Shown: positions 33,000 to 42,817 of the stretch, one piece after another
Layout: each line of letters starts with the position of its first letter
How positions within the stretch are numbered: the first letter of the stretch is position 1
From: Pseudofulvibacter geojedonensis
Lineage (GTDB): Bacteria; Bacteroidota; Bacteroidia; Flavobacteriales; Flavobacteriaceae
Direction: 5' to 3'
Assembly: GCF_042675745.1 (NCBI RefSeq)
Contig: NZ_JBHTJM010000009.1
Coordinates: 62,001-126,000, forward strand
DNA length: 64,000 nucleotides
Notes under the pieces: generated by a model
What the model was told of the DNA's origin: nothing
Database searches by the model: none
Seen by the model: only the letters and a program-made list of their open reading frames with translations
Program-made: the position numbers and the translations under genes

Positions 33000-33809
33000 A
33001 TGCAGCAGATAATCACTTTTTTACTGCGAAACAAACACGGTTTGTTTTTTTTGCTGCTAGTCACAATTGGTTTGTCTTTAACCATACAATCTCACAGGTA
33101 TCATAAAAGCAAATTTATTCATGCTGCTAACGATATAACTGGTGGAGTGTATGAGTCTGCCAATCAGTTTAATGAATACTTTAATCTAAAAGAGTACAAT
33201 GAACGCTTATTAGATGAAAATGCCAGATTAAGAAAAGAGTTAAGCAACTACAAAATTTCTAACACACAGGCTGCTCCAGAAAAACAACCCTACAATCTTA
33301 TTCCAGCCAAAGTAATAGAAAACAGTTATAATAAAAAGAGAAACTTATTACTGATTAACAAGGGTAAAAAACATGGTATTGAGCCAGATATGGGTGTAAT
33401 TACTATGGATGGTATAATAGGTATAACCGTTAATGTAAATGAAAACTTTAGCACCATTCTCTCTGTACTACACCCAAAATCTAGAATTAGTGCGCAATTA
33501 GCAAAAACCAAACATTTAGGCTCTCTATTTTGGGACGGAAAAGAAACCAACACTGTACAACTTGAAGATATTAGTACAGTCAGCAAAGTACAAAAAGGAG
33601 ATACAATTGTAACTGGAAATTATTCTATATTTCCAGAAGGTATACACATAGGAACTGTTGCAAAAGCCAGTTTACAACAATCAAAAAACCATTATGATAT
33701 AGATGTTCAACTCTTTAATGACATGACTAATATTGGATATGTTTATGTGATTAAAAATAATTCTAAAAAAGAAATTCAAAAACTCTTAAATCAAAGTGAA
33801 AATGAATAA
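33000..33809 (+). CDS. mreC: Rod-shape-determining protein MreC, 269 aa
   Basis: Bitopic periplasmic scaffold of the elongasome. One N-terminal transmembrane helix (about 11-28) is followed by a coiled coil (about 60-82; NERLLDENARLRKEL) and a beta-rich MreC domain (IPAKVIENSYNKKRN, GIEPDMGVIT, GDTIVTGNYSIFPEGI). Starts 11 bp after mreB; its 3' end overlaps mreD. Confidence 0.95.
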   Translation: MQQIITFLLRNKHGLFFLLLVTIGLSLTIQSHRYHKSKFIHAANDITGGVYESANQFNEYFNLKEYNERLLDENARLRKELSNYKISNTQAAPEKQPYNLIPAKVIENSYNKKRNLLLINKGKKHGIEPDMGVITMDGIIGITVNVNENFSTILSVLHPKSRISAQLAKTKHLGSLFWDGKETNTVQLEDISTVSKVQKGDTIVTGNYSIFPEGIHIGTVAKASLQQSKNHYDIDVQLFNDMTNIGYVYVIKNNSKKEIQKLLNQSENE

Positions 33810-34317
33810 AGAATTTCTTATTAGAATCGGACAATTTATTCTACTCATATTATCACAAGTATTACTGTTTAATAATATGGGAATAGGAGGAAATGAAGAA
33901 TACATACCTTATGTTTACATATTGTTTATTTTATTATATCCAGTAGACACAAACAAAAATATTTTTTTGTTTTTTAGTTTTCTCCTTGGTCTTACCTTAG
34001 ATATTTTTTCTTCTTCAGGAGGAGTCCATACAGTTGCATGTACTTCGATAGCTTTTATTAGACCTAGTATTTTAAAATTTGCTTTTGGTACCAGTTACGA
34101 GTTTCACACCATTAAATTTGCTAACACAGAGTTTGGGTCAAGATTATCTTATTTTTCTATTCTAATCATAATTCATCATCTAATTATGTTTCTTTTAGAA
34201 ACTTTTAACTTTTCTTTTATACTATATAGCTTAAAACACACTTTATTTTCTAGCATATATACCTTATTATTAAGTATCTTGTTATTAGCTTTATTTAGTA
34301 GTAAAAAAAAGAAATGA
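33802..34317 (+). CDS. mreD: Rod-shape-determining protein MreD, 171 aa
   Basis: Small integral membrane protein with about five helices, matching MreD in size and hydrophobicity (PYVYILFILLYP, FLLGLTLDIFSSSGGVH). The ATG at 33802 is preferred over an in-frame GTG at 33796. It overlaps mreC by 8 bp and the next gene by 4 bp (ATGA), so it is translationally coupled within the operon. Confidence 0.9.
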   Translation: MNKEFLIRIGQFILLILSQVLLFNNMGIGGNEEYIPYVYILFILLYPVDTNKNIFLFFSFLLGLTLDIFSSSGGVHTVACTSIAFIRPSILKFAFGTSYEFHTIKFANTEFGSRLSYFSILIIIHHLIMFLLETFNFSFILYSLKHTLFSSIYTLLLSILLLALFSSKKKK

Positions 34318-36182
34318 GGAAAGCACTCCTATACTTATTGGTTCTTATAACTGGCTTATTATTCTTAGGCAGGCTTTTTTATTTGCAAATAATAGATGAC
34401 AGCTTCAAACAACAATCTGAAAGCAATGCCTACAAGAAGGAATACAATTATCCAGAAAGAGGACATATATATGATCGAAATGGAAAATTATTAGTTGCAA
34501 ACCAGCGTTCTTATGACTTTATGGCCATCCCAAGAAATGTAAAACCTTTTGACACACTAGAACTTTGTGAATTATTAAACATTACACCTGAAAAGTTAAA
34601 CAAGCAATTACACAAAGCTAAAGTGTACTCTCCTAGGCTGCCATCACCAATTGTCAGTCAATTGTCAAAAATAGAGCATGCAAGACTTCAAGAAAAAATT
34701 AGAAAGTTCAAAGGTTTTTATATACAAAAAAGATCAGCCAGACATTATCAAACAACAATTGGAGCTAATGTATTAGGGTATATTGCCGAAGTTAATCCCA
34801 AAAAAGTTAAAGAAAATCCTTATTACCAACCAGGTGACCTAGAAGGGAAAACTGGTATAGAAAAATCATACGAAGAACAACTAAGAGGGATTAAAGGTGT
34901 TAGGTATATACAAAAAGATCGATTTAATAGAGATATTGGCGCATATCAAGGTGGTAGACTAGACACTTTACCTATAAACGGTAAAGATATTAACATTACC
35001 ATTGATGCAGTTTTACAAGAATACGGCGAACGTCTAATGAATAACAAAAGAGGTGGAATTGTAGCCATAGAACCTAATACCGGTGAGATTTTAGCTTTGG
35101 TATCTGCACCCAGTTATAACCCTGCTTTAATGGTAGGTAGACAGCGTTCTAAAAATTTCACCAAATTTTATTTAGACACTATAGCAAGACCTTTATTCGA
35201 TAGAGGCTTACAAGCCACCTATCCTCCTGGATCTCCTTTTAAACTTTTAAATGCTTTAATTGGCTTAGAAGAAGGGGTTATTACTCCTCAAACCCGCTTT
35301 ACTTGTAGACACGGATTCAAATACAGTAGAACAAGAAATATGGGATGTCATTGTAGCTATGGGGCTAGCAACGATTTAAACAAAGGTATATTTGCCTCTT
35401 GCAATGCTTACTTTGGTAACACTTATAAGAAAACAATTGATAAATACGGAAACGCAACTAATGGAATAAAACACTGGAGTGATCATGTTAAAAGTTTTGG
35501 GTTGGGTAATTATCTTGGTTACGATTTATCTATAGGAAGCAAAGGAAATGTTCCTGACACTACTTTTTACAATAAATGGTACGGAAAGAACAAATGGTTT
35601 ACAACTTATACAATTTCAAACGCCATTGGTCAAGGAGAAATTCTTACTACACCAATTCAATTGGCTAATATGACTGCTGCTATAGCTAATAGAGGATATT
35701 ATTACACCCCTCACATTATAAAAAATATAGCGAACGACACAATACCTAAAAAATTTACTTCTAAAAAAATTACTACTATTAGTAAAGAAAACTTCGAACC
35801 AGTTATTCAGGGTATGTTTAATGTGTACGAACAACCTGGAGGTACCGGTTATTACTCTAGAATAAAAGGAATTGAAATATGTGGAAAAACTGGAACGGCC
35901 GAAGTATATGGAAAAATTAATGGTGAAAGAAAACAATTAACAGATCATTCCATTTTTGTTGCTTTTGCTCCAAAAGATAATCCAAAAATAGCAATGGCAG
36001 TTTTTGTTGAACACGGTTATTGGGGAGGTAGATGGGCCGCTCCTATGGCAAGTTTAATGATCGAAAAATACTTACGAGGTTCTATAAGCAGAAATGACTT
36101 AGAAACTAAAATGTTAAATGGTAGTTTACAGGAAGAATACGATAAATATATTAGCGGTGAAGAATTCACTATAAACAAATAA
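34314..36182 (+). CDS. mrdA: Penicillin-binding protein 2, elongation transpeptidase, 622 aa
   Basis: Class B PBP that cross-links lateral-wall peptidoglycan with RodA. An N-terminal membrane anchor (about 5-25) is followed by the pedestal domain (GHIYDRNGKLLV, LGYIAEVNP, GKTGIEKSYEEQLRG) and the transpeptidase with active Ser in PGSPFKLLN and KTGTAEVYG. The SxN-type motif appears to be SCN in ASCNAYFG. Its stop shares one base with the rodA ATG (TAATG). Confidence 0.97.
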   Translation: MRKALLYLLVLITGLLFLGRLFYLQIIDDSFKQQSESNAYKKEYNYPERGHIYDRNGKLLVANQRSYDFMAIPRNVKPFDTLELCELLNITPEKLNKQLHKAKVYSPRLPSPIVSQLSKIEHARLQEKIRKFKGFYIQKRSARHYQTTIGANVLGYIAEVNPKKVKENPYYQPGDLEGKTGIEKSYEEQLRGIKGVRYIQKDRFNRDIGAYQGGRLDTLPINGKDINITIDAVLQEYGERLMNNKRGGIVAIEPNTGEILALVSAPSYNPALMVGRQRSKNFTKFYLDTIARPLFDRGLQATYPPGSPFKLLNALIGLEEGVITPQTRFTCRHGFKYSRTRNMGCHCSYGASNDLNKGIFASCNAYFGNTYKKTIDKYGNATNGIKHWSDHVKSFGLGNYLGYDLSIGSKGNVPDTTFYNKWYGKNKWFTTYTISNAIGQGEILTTPIQLANMTAAIANRGYYYTPHIIKNIANDTIPKKFTSKKITTISKENFEPVIQGMFNVYEQPGGTGYYSRIKGIEICGKTGTAEVYGKINGERKQLTDHSIFVAFAPKDNPKIAMAVFVEHGYWGGRWAAPMASLMIEKYLRGSISRNDLETKMLNGSLQEEYDKYISGEEFTINK

Positions 36183-37438
36183 TGAGACAAAAAGACAACA
36201 TACTGGTTAGGATTGACTGGCTCATGATTTTACTTTACTTTATGCTAGTAGGTATTGGGTGGATGAGTATTTACTCTGCTGCGTATAACAATGACCCTAG
36301 TATCCCTATGTTAGATTTACCTCATGGAAGGCAACAAATATTTATTGGATTAAGTATTGGACTAATTGTTCTTATAATGGCTCTAGAAGCAAAGTTTTAC
36401 GAACGATTTGCTAGTATTATTTATATAGTTTCTTTACTCTCCTTAGTTGGTTTATTCATTTTCGGAAAAACAATCTCTGGAGCTACTTCGTGGTATTCTT
36501 TTGGAGGATTTAGTATCCAACCAAGTGAATTTGCAAAAGCAGCTACAGCACTTGCGCTAGCAAAATTTTTAAGTGATATACAAACCAATATAAAACTCTT
36601 AGATCATCAACTAAAAGCATTTCTAATTGTATTTTTACCAGCTTTAATTATAGTACCTCAGCCAGACCCTGGAAGCGCACTAGTATATGCAGCTTTTTTA
36701 TTCGTCTTATACAGAGAAGGGCTATCTCCTATTTATCTTTTACTAGGTTTTATAGCAGCATTTTTATTTGTACTTACTTTAGTTCTTTCACCTTTAATAG
36801 TATCTCTGATAAGTTTAGGAATTATCGGAGTTTTATTCTTAAAAAACAGAAAAAAGAAACCTAAAAAGTGGCTTTATATTTTCAGTCTTATTGCTTGTAT
36901 AGGACTCTCATACTCTGTAAATTACATATTCAACAATGTCTTTGAACAAAGACACAGAGACCGTTTTAATATCGTTTTAGGAAAAGAAGTAGACAATAAA
37001 GGTATTGGCTATAATACTAATCAGTCAGAAATTGCAATAGGATCTGGTGGCTGGAAAGGAAAAGGTTGGTTAAACGGAACTCAAACTAAAGGTGGGTTTG
37101 TACCAGAGCAACACACAGATTATATTTTTAGTACTGTTGGTGAAGAGTGGGGTTTTTTAGGAAGTGCTTTTGTTATTGGTTTATTTATAACCTTAATATT
37201 GCGTATTTTAAGTCGTGCTGAAAAACAAAAATCTAAATTTAGTAGAATTTATGGCTATAGTGTAGCTGCCATTTTCTTTATTCATTTTTTAGTAAACATA
37301 GGTATGGTTATAGGTGTTTTTCCAACAGTAGGAATACCACTTCCATTCTTTAGTTATGGAGGTTCTGGTCTATGGGGGTTTACAATACTACTTTTTATAT
37401 TTATTAAATTAGATGCCAACAGAATTAATGAATGGTAA
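36182..37438 (+). CDS. rodA: SEDS glycosyltransferase RodA, 418 aa
   Basis: Polytopic peptidoglycan polymerase working with PBP2. About ten helices. SEDS hallmarks are SGATSWYSFGGFSIQPSEFAK (trimmed here to its key residues W, QPSE), PQPDPGSALVY, FVPEQHTDYIFSTVGEEWG and PLPFFSYGGSG. Last gene of the mre operon. It is convergent with a nuclease gene 16 bp away, and no clear terminator lies between them. Confidence 0.97.
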   Translation: MRQKDNILVRIDWLMILLYFMLVGIGWMSIYSAAYNNDPSIPMLDLPHGRQQIFIGLSIGLIVLIMALEAKFYERFASIIYIVSLLSLVGLFIFGKTISGATSWYSFGGFSIQPSEFAKAATALALAKFLSDIQTNIKLLDHQLKAFLIVFLPALIIVPQPDPGSALVYAAFLFVLYREGLSPIYLLLGFIAAFLFVLTLVLSPLIVSLISLGIIGVLFLKNRKKKPKKWLYIFSLIACIGLSYSVNYIFNNVFEQRHRDRFNIVLGKEVDNKGIGYNTNQSEIAIGSGGWKGKGWLNGTQTKGGFVPEQHTDYIFSTVGEEWGFLGSAFVIGLFITLILRILSRAEKQKSKFSRIYGYSVAAIFFIHFLVNIGMVIGVFPTVGIPLPFFSYGGSGLWGFTILLFIFIKLDANRINEW

Positions 37439-37454
37439 GCAAGCTAAGCTAACA

Positions 37455-38261
37455 CTACCTAAAACTCCAGCCCTTATAACTATCCAAAGACTCTAATTTT
37501 TCTTCAACTTCATCCTCTATCTGAGGGAAAAAATCAATTCCGGTAAGCTGTTCAACTCTATCTACAGAAACCACAAACTCATATAAAGGCTTATTAGAAT
37601 TTTGATGCGGAACCAAAAATGCCAGCATTTTTATTTTTCCATTATTATTATCTAATAAAACTTTATAAAAGTATTTAGGAACAGCTACTTTTTCATTGCC
37701 AATAGTATTTAAATTATCTGTTAATACTCCTCCAGTAATTACGAAAACCCCATTGTATTTTTTTGCCCAATAGCGAACTTTTTGTTCAAGTCTATTCCAA
37801 ATTCCTGAATTAAATTGATGCTCTTGAGGAGAAATGTTAGAGGTTAAAAATGTTTCGTCGTGAGCTTGTTTTGTAAATTTCCTATCACCAGCTGGGCACA
37901 AATGCCCTTTATCATAACCTGAATTTTTAAAATTAGCCCAATGCGCAGATTTAGTCTTAATACTCTCATCTTGATAAAATAAAGGACGTTTAAACTTCTT
38001 GTTAGACAAGTGATCTCTTTTTAACTCATAAGCAACCCATTCAGCTTGCTCGAACTTTTCATGATAAGAAAGTGAATAATTATTATGATAAATAATATTT
38101 CCAGTTGTACTAGTTGGCAAATAAATTTGATTAGAAGCTACTACAGTAGAATCTCCTGTTATTACTTTAGTCTCTAGGCCCTCTTCTACATACCATCTTA
38201 CAAATTGAATAGCGATCAAAACAACCACCGCAATTATTGTGTATTTTGTCTTACTATTCAT
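37455..38261 (-). CDS. Membrane-anchored or secreted DNA/RNA non-specific endonuclease, 268 aa
   Basis: An N-terminal hydrophobic segment (about 7-23) is followed by a beta-beta-alpha-metal endonuclease domain. The signature DRGH is present as DKGH (GYDKGHLCPAGDRK), with NISPQ and NSGIWNRLEQKVR supplying the metal-binding Asn region. It probably degrades nucleic acids outside the cytoplasm for nutrition or defence. It lies 2 bp downstream of an ABC permease gene on the same strand. Confidence 0.9.
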   Translation of the reverse strand: MNSKTKYTIIAVVVLIAIQFVRWYVEEGLETKVITGDSTVVASNQIYLPTSTTGNIIYHNNYSLSYHEKFEQAEWVAYELKRDHLSNKKFKRPLFYQDESIKTKSAHWANFKNSGYDKGHLCPAGDRKFTKQAHDETFLTSNISPQEHQFNSGIWNRLEQKVRYWAKKYNGVFVITGGVLTDNLNTIGNEKVAVPKYFYKVLLDNNNGKIKMLAFLVPHQNSNKPLYEFVVSVDRVEQLTGIDFFPQIEDEVEEKLESLDSYKGWSFR

Positions 38262-38263
38262 TA

Positions 38264-39370
38264 TTAACTTTTAACATCTAGTGCATCTCTTAATGCATTG
38301 CCTACTAACATAAAAGCCATTACCAAACTCATAATAGCTATACCAGGCACTAGTGCTAGATATGGCTTACCTAAAATTATATATGAATAATGATCTTTTA
38401 TCATAGCTCCCCAGCTAGGCATAGGAGGTTGAGCCCCTATACCTAAAAAACTCAAGCCACTCTCTATTAATATTGCTGCCGCAAAATTTGCTGCAGAAAT
38501 AACAATTAAAGGAGCAATGACATTGGGCAATATATGTTTGAAAATAATTCTAAAATCGGTAAAACCTAAAGCCCTAGCAGCAGTTACATACTGTTGCTCT
38601 TTAACACCCATAACTTGGCCTCTCACTACCCTAGCTACTTCTACCCACATAGTTAAACCTACAGCTACAAAAACCTGCCAATACCCCTTACCTAATGCTA
38701 ATGTTATTGCTATTACTAGTAATAACGTAGGTATTGACCATGCTATATTTATAAACCACATAATTATTGCATCTATCTTTCCTCCATAATAACCAGCTAT
38801 AGCCCCCATAAAAATTCCGATTATCAATGAAATAAACACTGCTACAAAACCAATAAAAAAAGATATTCTAGCCCCAACCAAAACTCTACTTAATAAGTCT
38901 CTACCATATTTATCTGTTCCTAAAGTAAATGTTTTGGTTGTAATGTATTTTTCTACAACGCTTTCTATATTTTCTGTATTTGGAAATTTATCTAAAGAAA
39001 AAGTTTTTACTAAGCCATTAGTCTTTAATTCAGAATAAGGTTGTACTACCAAAGAATTAGCTTCTACCTTATAGTTTTTAATCGGAATTTCTGTTGAGAG
39101 ATTTTTAGCACCCAAAAAAAGTTGACTAAAAAAAGATTGCTCTTCTTGTTTTTGTGGAATTGTTAGCATCTGAACAGTAAAACCTGGAGACTTTGAATGA
39201 ATTGATAAGTGCATTTGGTTTGCATTCTCAGAGTTATCTGGAGCCAAAGCATATGCAAAAATGGCAATGCACCCACAAATTACAATAAAACACAAACTCA
39301 AAACGCCCCAAAAATTCCTTTTAAATTTTTGGAGCGCTAAACCACTTAAAGAGTTTTTTTGTATTCTCAT
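38264..39370 (-). CDS. DppC/OppC-type ABC transporter permease, 368 aa
   Basis: Inner-membrane permease of a peptide/nickel-type importer. N-terminal helix (about 19-42), a long periplasmic insert of roughly 110 residues, then the conserved TDKYGRDLLSRVLVGARISF and five helices with the EAA loop RALGFTDFRIIFKHILPN. The partner permease, ATPases and binding protein are not in the window, so the complex must be assembled from elsewhere. It lies 21 bp after the processing protease gene. Confidence 0.9.
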   Translation of the reverse strand: MRIQKNSLSGLALQKFKRNFWGVLSLCFIVICGCIAIFAYALAPDNSENANQMHLSIHSKSPGFTVQMLTIPQKQEEQSFFSQLFLGAKNLSTEIPIKNYKVEANSLVVQPYSELKTNGLVKTFSLDKFPNTENIESVVEKYITTKTFTLGTDKYGRDLLSRVLVGARISFFIGFVAVFISLIIGIFMGAIAGYYGGKIDAIIMWFINIAWSIPTLLLVIAITLALGKGYWQVFVAVGLTMWVEVARVVRGQVMGVKEQQYVTAARALGFTDFRIIFKHILPNVIAPLIVISAANFAAAILIESGLSFLGIGAQPPMPSWGAMIKDHYSYIILGKPYLALVPGIAIMSLVMAFMLVGNALRDALDVKS

Positions 39371-39391
39371 TAACTAATAGTTACTTCTTTT

Positions 39392-41530
39392 TTAATCCTT
39401 TAAGACAGCAACTTTGTTCTTTTTCTTAATATTACTTATTTGTAAATCTTCTAAAACATTTATAGCCTCTTCTACATAAACATCTTTAGACAAATTTTTA
39501 TGCCATCTAGACCTTTTTTCACCTAATATAGAATCTTTTTTTATCAACTCTTTTTCATAAGGTAATGAAGAAAAACTTAGACTATTTACATATTTATCTA
39601 AAGCCTCATATTTTTTGCCTTGTTCTTTGGCTACTTTTTTTCTAATAAGATAATCATCATAATTTAATGACAATTGTTTTTCATCAGACTGTTTTTTAAT
39701 CCACTTTGCTTGTTCCTCAATTAATTTTAATTGATTATTGTTAGCCATTCTAGCTTTACTACTCTTAATTGTTTCTTCATAGTTGATAAAACCATCCCAG
39801 GCTGTATAACTTGCTGGATCTATTTTATCCCATGGTAATGGGTTTTCCTGATCTTTTTCTCCTATATCAATAAAACTATAACGATCTACAACTACTACAT
39901 CGCTCTTTACTCCTTCTAACTGAGTAGAACCTCCGTTTATTCTGTAAAATTTTTGAGTAGTAACTTTTAATGCTCCTACGTCTCCAAAAGAACTACTTCT
40001 CATAAACTGATTTAAATCATAAACGTTTTGTACTGTTCCTTTTCCAAAAGTTTGATCACTACCAATAATAATAGCTCTTTTATAGTCTTGCAATGCAGCT
40101 GCTAAAATTTCTGAAGCTGAAGCTGATAACTCATTTACTAAAATAACTAATGGTCCATCCCATAAAATACTCTCATCAGTATCAGACAACACATCTTTTC
40201 TTTTACCTGTAGATTTCACTTGAACAATTGGGCCTTCTTTTATAAACAAGCCTGCCATATCTACAACAGTTTGTAAAGATCCTCCTCCGTTATTTCTTAA
40301 ATCAATAACCAGTCCTTCCATTCCTTCATTTTTAAGACGAATGATTTCTTTCTTTACATCTGAAGCGGCATTTCTACTATCTGAATAATCTTTAAAGTCT
40401 ACATAAAACTTAGGTAAGTTAATAAATCCGAACGTTCTGTTATCTTTCTTAACCAACGAAGATTTTGCATAAGTCTCTTCAAGCTCTACAACATCTCTCT
40501 TAATTACAATATCTTCAAAAGAACCGTCTACTTTTTTTACTGTTAAAGTTACTTTTGTTCCTTTAGGCCCTTTAATTAATTTTACTGCATCATCTAAACG
40601 CATTCCTCCTATTGCAGTAGATTCTTTTTCTCCTTCTTGAGCTACTTTAACAATCACATCTCCTACTTCAAGATCTTGACCACGCCAAGCTGGCCCCCCA
40701 GAAATTAACTCAACAATTTTTACTTCATCTCTTTTCTTTTGCAGACGCGCTCCAATACCTTCTAGCTTACCAGACATATTCTGATCAAACCTTTCTTTAT
40801 CTTGCGGAGCGAAATAAAATGTATGAGGATCAAACTCCTCTACAATGGCATTGATGTAATTTGCAAACCAATCTTTACGTTCTAAATCATCCATTATGTC
40901 AAAAAAATCAATCAAGAACTCTTTTGTATCTTTTCTTGCTATAGCTTCTAATTCTGATTTTGTTTTTCCCTTATACCCTTCTTCATCTTCTTTCTTTTTA
41001 GCATCTGCCTCTATTTCATTATCATAATCGTTTATAGTTGAATATTTTAATTGTTTCCTCCAACGATCTTTCATTTGTTTTTTGCTTTCAGCATACGGTA
41101 ATTTTTCATAATCAACACTTATGTCTTCTTTCTTACTGTAATCAAATGGTGTATCGAGTAGCTTTAAAGACATTTGTTCTGCCTCTTCCATTCTTTGTTG
41201 TAGCCTATCATATACTAAATTAAAAAAAGTAATTTCTTTGTTTTTAATTTGATCGTCTATTTTCGTTTTATACTTAGCAAATTCCTCTATATCTTTTTTA
41301 TAAAAATAGCGTTTAAGAGGATCTATACTTTCTAAAAAATCATTGAATACATTTTCAGAAAAGGTATCGTCCATGTCTTTAGGATTATAATGTCCTCTAT
41401 CTAAAACATAAGTAATCAAATCAATTAACAACTTATCCTTATCTGGGTTATCAAATGTTTTAGTTGTAAAACTACATGAGGTTACTGCTACCAAAAACAG
41501 TAATACTAAAAATTTTAAGTTCTTTTTCAT
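39392..41530 (-). CDS. C-terminal processing peptidase (Prc/Tsp-like), 712 aa
   Basis: Periplasmic S41 protease. The ATG at 41530 is chosen because it gives a proper lipoprotein-like signal peptide (MKKNLKFLVLLF, ending VAVTSC). The N-terminal Tsp domain is followed by a PDZ domain (about 245-340; GIGARLQ, GGPAWRGQDLEVGDVI), then the protease with LRNNGGG, catalytic Ser in NELSASASEIL and Lys in TFGKGTVQ, and a long C-terminal charged DUF3340-like region. Probably trims lipoproteins or wall-enzyme regulators as Prc does. Confidence 0.95.
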   Translation of the reverse strand: MKKNLKFLVLLFLVAVTSCSFTTKTFDNPDKDKLLIDLITYVLDRGHYNPKDMDDTFSENVFNDFLESIDPLKRYFYKKDIEEFAKYKTKIDDQIKNKEITFFNLVYDRLQQRMEEAEQMSLKLLDTPFDYSKKEDISVDYEKLPYAESKKQMKDRWRKQLKYSTINDYDNEIEADAKKKEDEEGYKGKTKSELEAIARKDTKEFLIDFFDIMDDLERKDWFANYINAIVEEFDPHTFYFAPQDKERFDQNMSGKLEGIGARLQKKRDEVKIVELISGGPAWRGQDLEVGDVIVKVAQEGEKESTAIGGMRLDDAVKLIKGPKGTKVTLTVKKVDGSFEDIVIKRDVVELEETYAKSSLVKKDNRTFGFINLPKFYVDFKDYSDSRNAASDVKKEIIRLKNEGMEGLVIDLRNNGGGSLQTVVDMAGLFIKEGPIVQVKSTGKRKDVLSDTDESILWDGPLVILVNELSASASEILAAALQDYKRAIIIGSDQTFGKGTVQNVYDLNQFMRSSSFGDVGALKVTTQKFYRINGGSTQLEGVKSDVVVVDRYSFIDIGEKDQENPLPWDKIDPASYTAWDGFINYEETIKSSKARMANNNQLKLIEEQAKWIKKQSDEKQLSLNYDDYLIRKKVAKEQGKKYEALDKYVNSLSFSSLPYEKELIKKDSILGEKRSRWHKNLSKDVYVEEAINVLEDLQISNIKKKNKVAVLKD

Positions 41531-41667
41531 AATCCGTTCAATTAACATCATTATTATGTATTCTTCTAAATTAGTGAAAAAAACATGCCAAACAATAACA
41601 CTTTTATTAATTTTTTCTTAAAGTGAGCAAAATACTATTTTAAATCTGTTTTTCGTACTTTAGCCCT

Positions 41668-41675
41668 TACTTTTG
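41668..41675 (+). promoter_or_regulatory. Minus-7 element of surE
   Basis: TACTTTTG matches TAnnTTTG, 14 bp before the ATG. The upstream TTG element is not clear. Confidence 0.4.
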
Positions 41676-41689
41676 TCTAAAGATTTACA

Positions 41690-42457
41690 ATGAAAAAAAG
41701 ACCCTTAATTTTAGTTACTAACGATGATGGAATTACAGCTCCTGGTTTAAGAAATTTAATTAGTGTAATGATTGAATTTGGAGATGTGTTTGTTGTGGCA
41801 CCAGATAGTCCGCAAAGTGGCATGGGGCATGCCATTACTCTTGACTCAACCTTGCATATTGAATCTTTAATATTAGACGAAGGACCACAAATAGAATACA
41901 GTTGTTCTGGTACACCTGCCGATTGTGTTAAACTTGCCGTGAATGAAATTTTAAACAGAAAACCTGACTTATGTGTTTCAGGAATTAATCACGGGTCTAA
42001 CTCTTCTATAAATGTAATTTACTCTGGAACCATGAGTGCTGCTATAGAGGCAGGTATAGAAGGTATCCCCTCTATAGGATTTTCTTTATTAGATCATAGT
42101 TGGAATGCTAATTTTGAACCTCTAAAAAAACACATTAGATCTATTACAAAAAATGTATTAGATAACGGGTTACCACAAGGAACAGTACTTAATGTTAATT
42201 TTCCTAAAAACAACATTAAAGGGATCAAGGTTTGTAGACAGGCCAAAGCCAACTGGGTTGAAGAATTTGACAAAAGGACTAACCCACAAGGAAAAGAATA
42301 TTATTGGCTAACTGGTAAATTTGTAAACCAAGATAAGGGAGAAGATACCGATATTTATGCTTTACAAAACGGATATGCTAGTGTTGTACCCGTTCAGTTT
42401 GATTTAACTGCTCATCATTTTATACAAAATTTGAACACCTGGAATTTTAATGATTAA
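41690..42457 (+). CDS. surE: 5'/3'-nucleotidase SurE, 255 aa
   Basis: Stationary-phase survival phosphatase acting on nucleoside monophosphates. The metal-site motif VTNDDGITAPGL, PDSPQSG and SGINHGSNSSINVIYSGTMSAA are present. Standard length. Overlaps the next small membrane-protein gene by 8 bp. Confidence 0.96.
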   Translation: MKKRPLILVTNDDGITAPGLRNLISVMIEFGDVFVVAPDSPQSGMGHAITLDSTLHIESLILDEGPQIEYSCSGTPADCVKLAVNEILNRKPDLCVSGINHGSNSSINVIYSGTMSAAIEAGIEGIPSIGFSLLDHSWNANFEPLKKHIRSITKNVLDNGLPQGTVLNVNFPKNNIKGIKVCRQAKANWVEEFDKRTNPQGKEYYWLTGKFVNQDKGEDTDIYALQNGYASVVPVQFDLTAHHFIQNLNTWNFND

Positions 42458-42740
42458 ACAAAAAGTTTTTATTGGTTTTGTTATGGGGCTTTTATCTACA
42501 GTTATTGGAGCTTCGTTATGTACTTTTATTATATCTAAAGTTAAACATGGTGGTTTTAGCGAAACATTTATCAGTTTTCAGAATGATGAAAAATTATGGA
42601 TGTTATTGGCATTAGGCGCTATTCCTAATTTATTATTATTTTTTTTCTTGCTAAGAAAAGATCTAGAATATAAAGCTAGAGGTGTTGTTTTAGCAACTTT
42701 ACTTATAGCTTTTATTACCTATAGTCTTTATTTTTTATAA
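42450..42740 (+). CDS. Small conserved membrane protein, 96 aa
   Basis: Three hydrophobic helices (about 5-29, 48-68, 77-95) with a short charged loop between the first two. No known domain is recognised. It overlaps surE by 8 bp and lies 77 bp before lpxB, so it is probably co-transcribed with surE. Confidence 0.75.
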   Translation: MIKQKVFIGFVMGLLSTVIGASLCTFIISKVKHGGFSETFISFQNDEKLWMLLALGAIPNLLLFFFLLRKDLEYKARGVVLATLLIAFITYSLYFL

Positions 42741-42782
42741 AAAAGCTGCCAAACAAATACTACTAGCTCATCTAAAAATATG

Positions 42783-42790
42783 TAGATTTG
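42783..42790 (+). promoter_or_regulatory. Minus-7 element of lpxB
   Basis: TAGATTTG matches TAnnTTTG, 27 bp before the lpxB ATG. No TTG at the usual spacing. Confidence 0.4.
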
Positions 42791-42817
42791 AACTAGATTC
42801 TTTTATACAACTAATAA

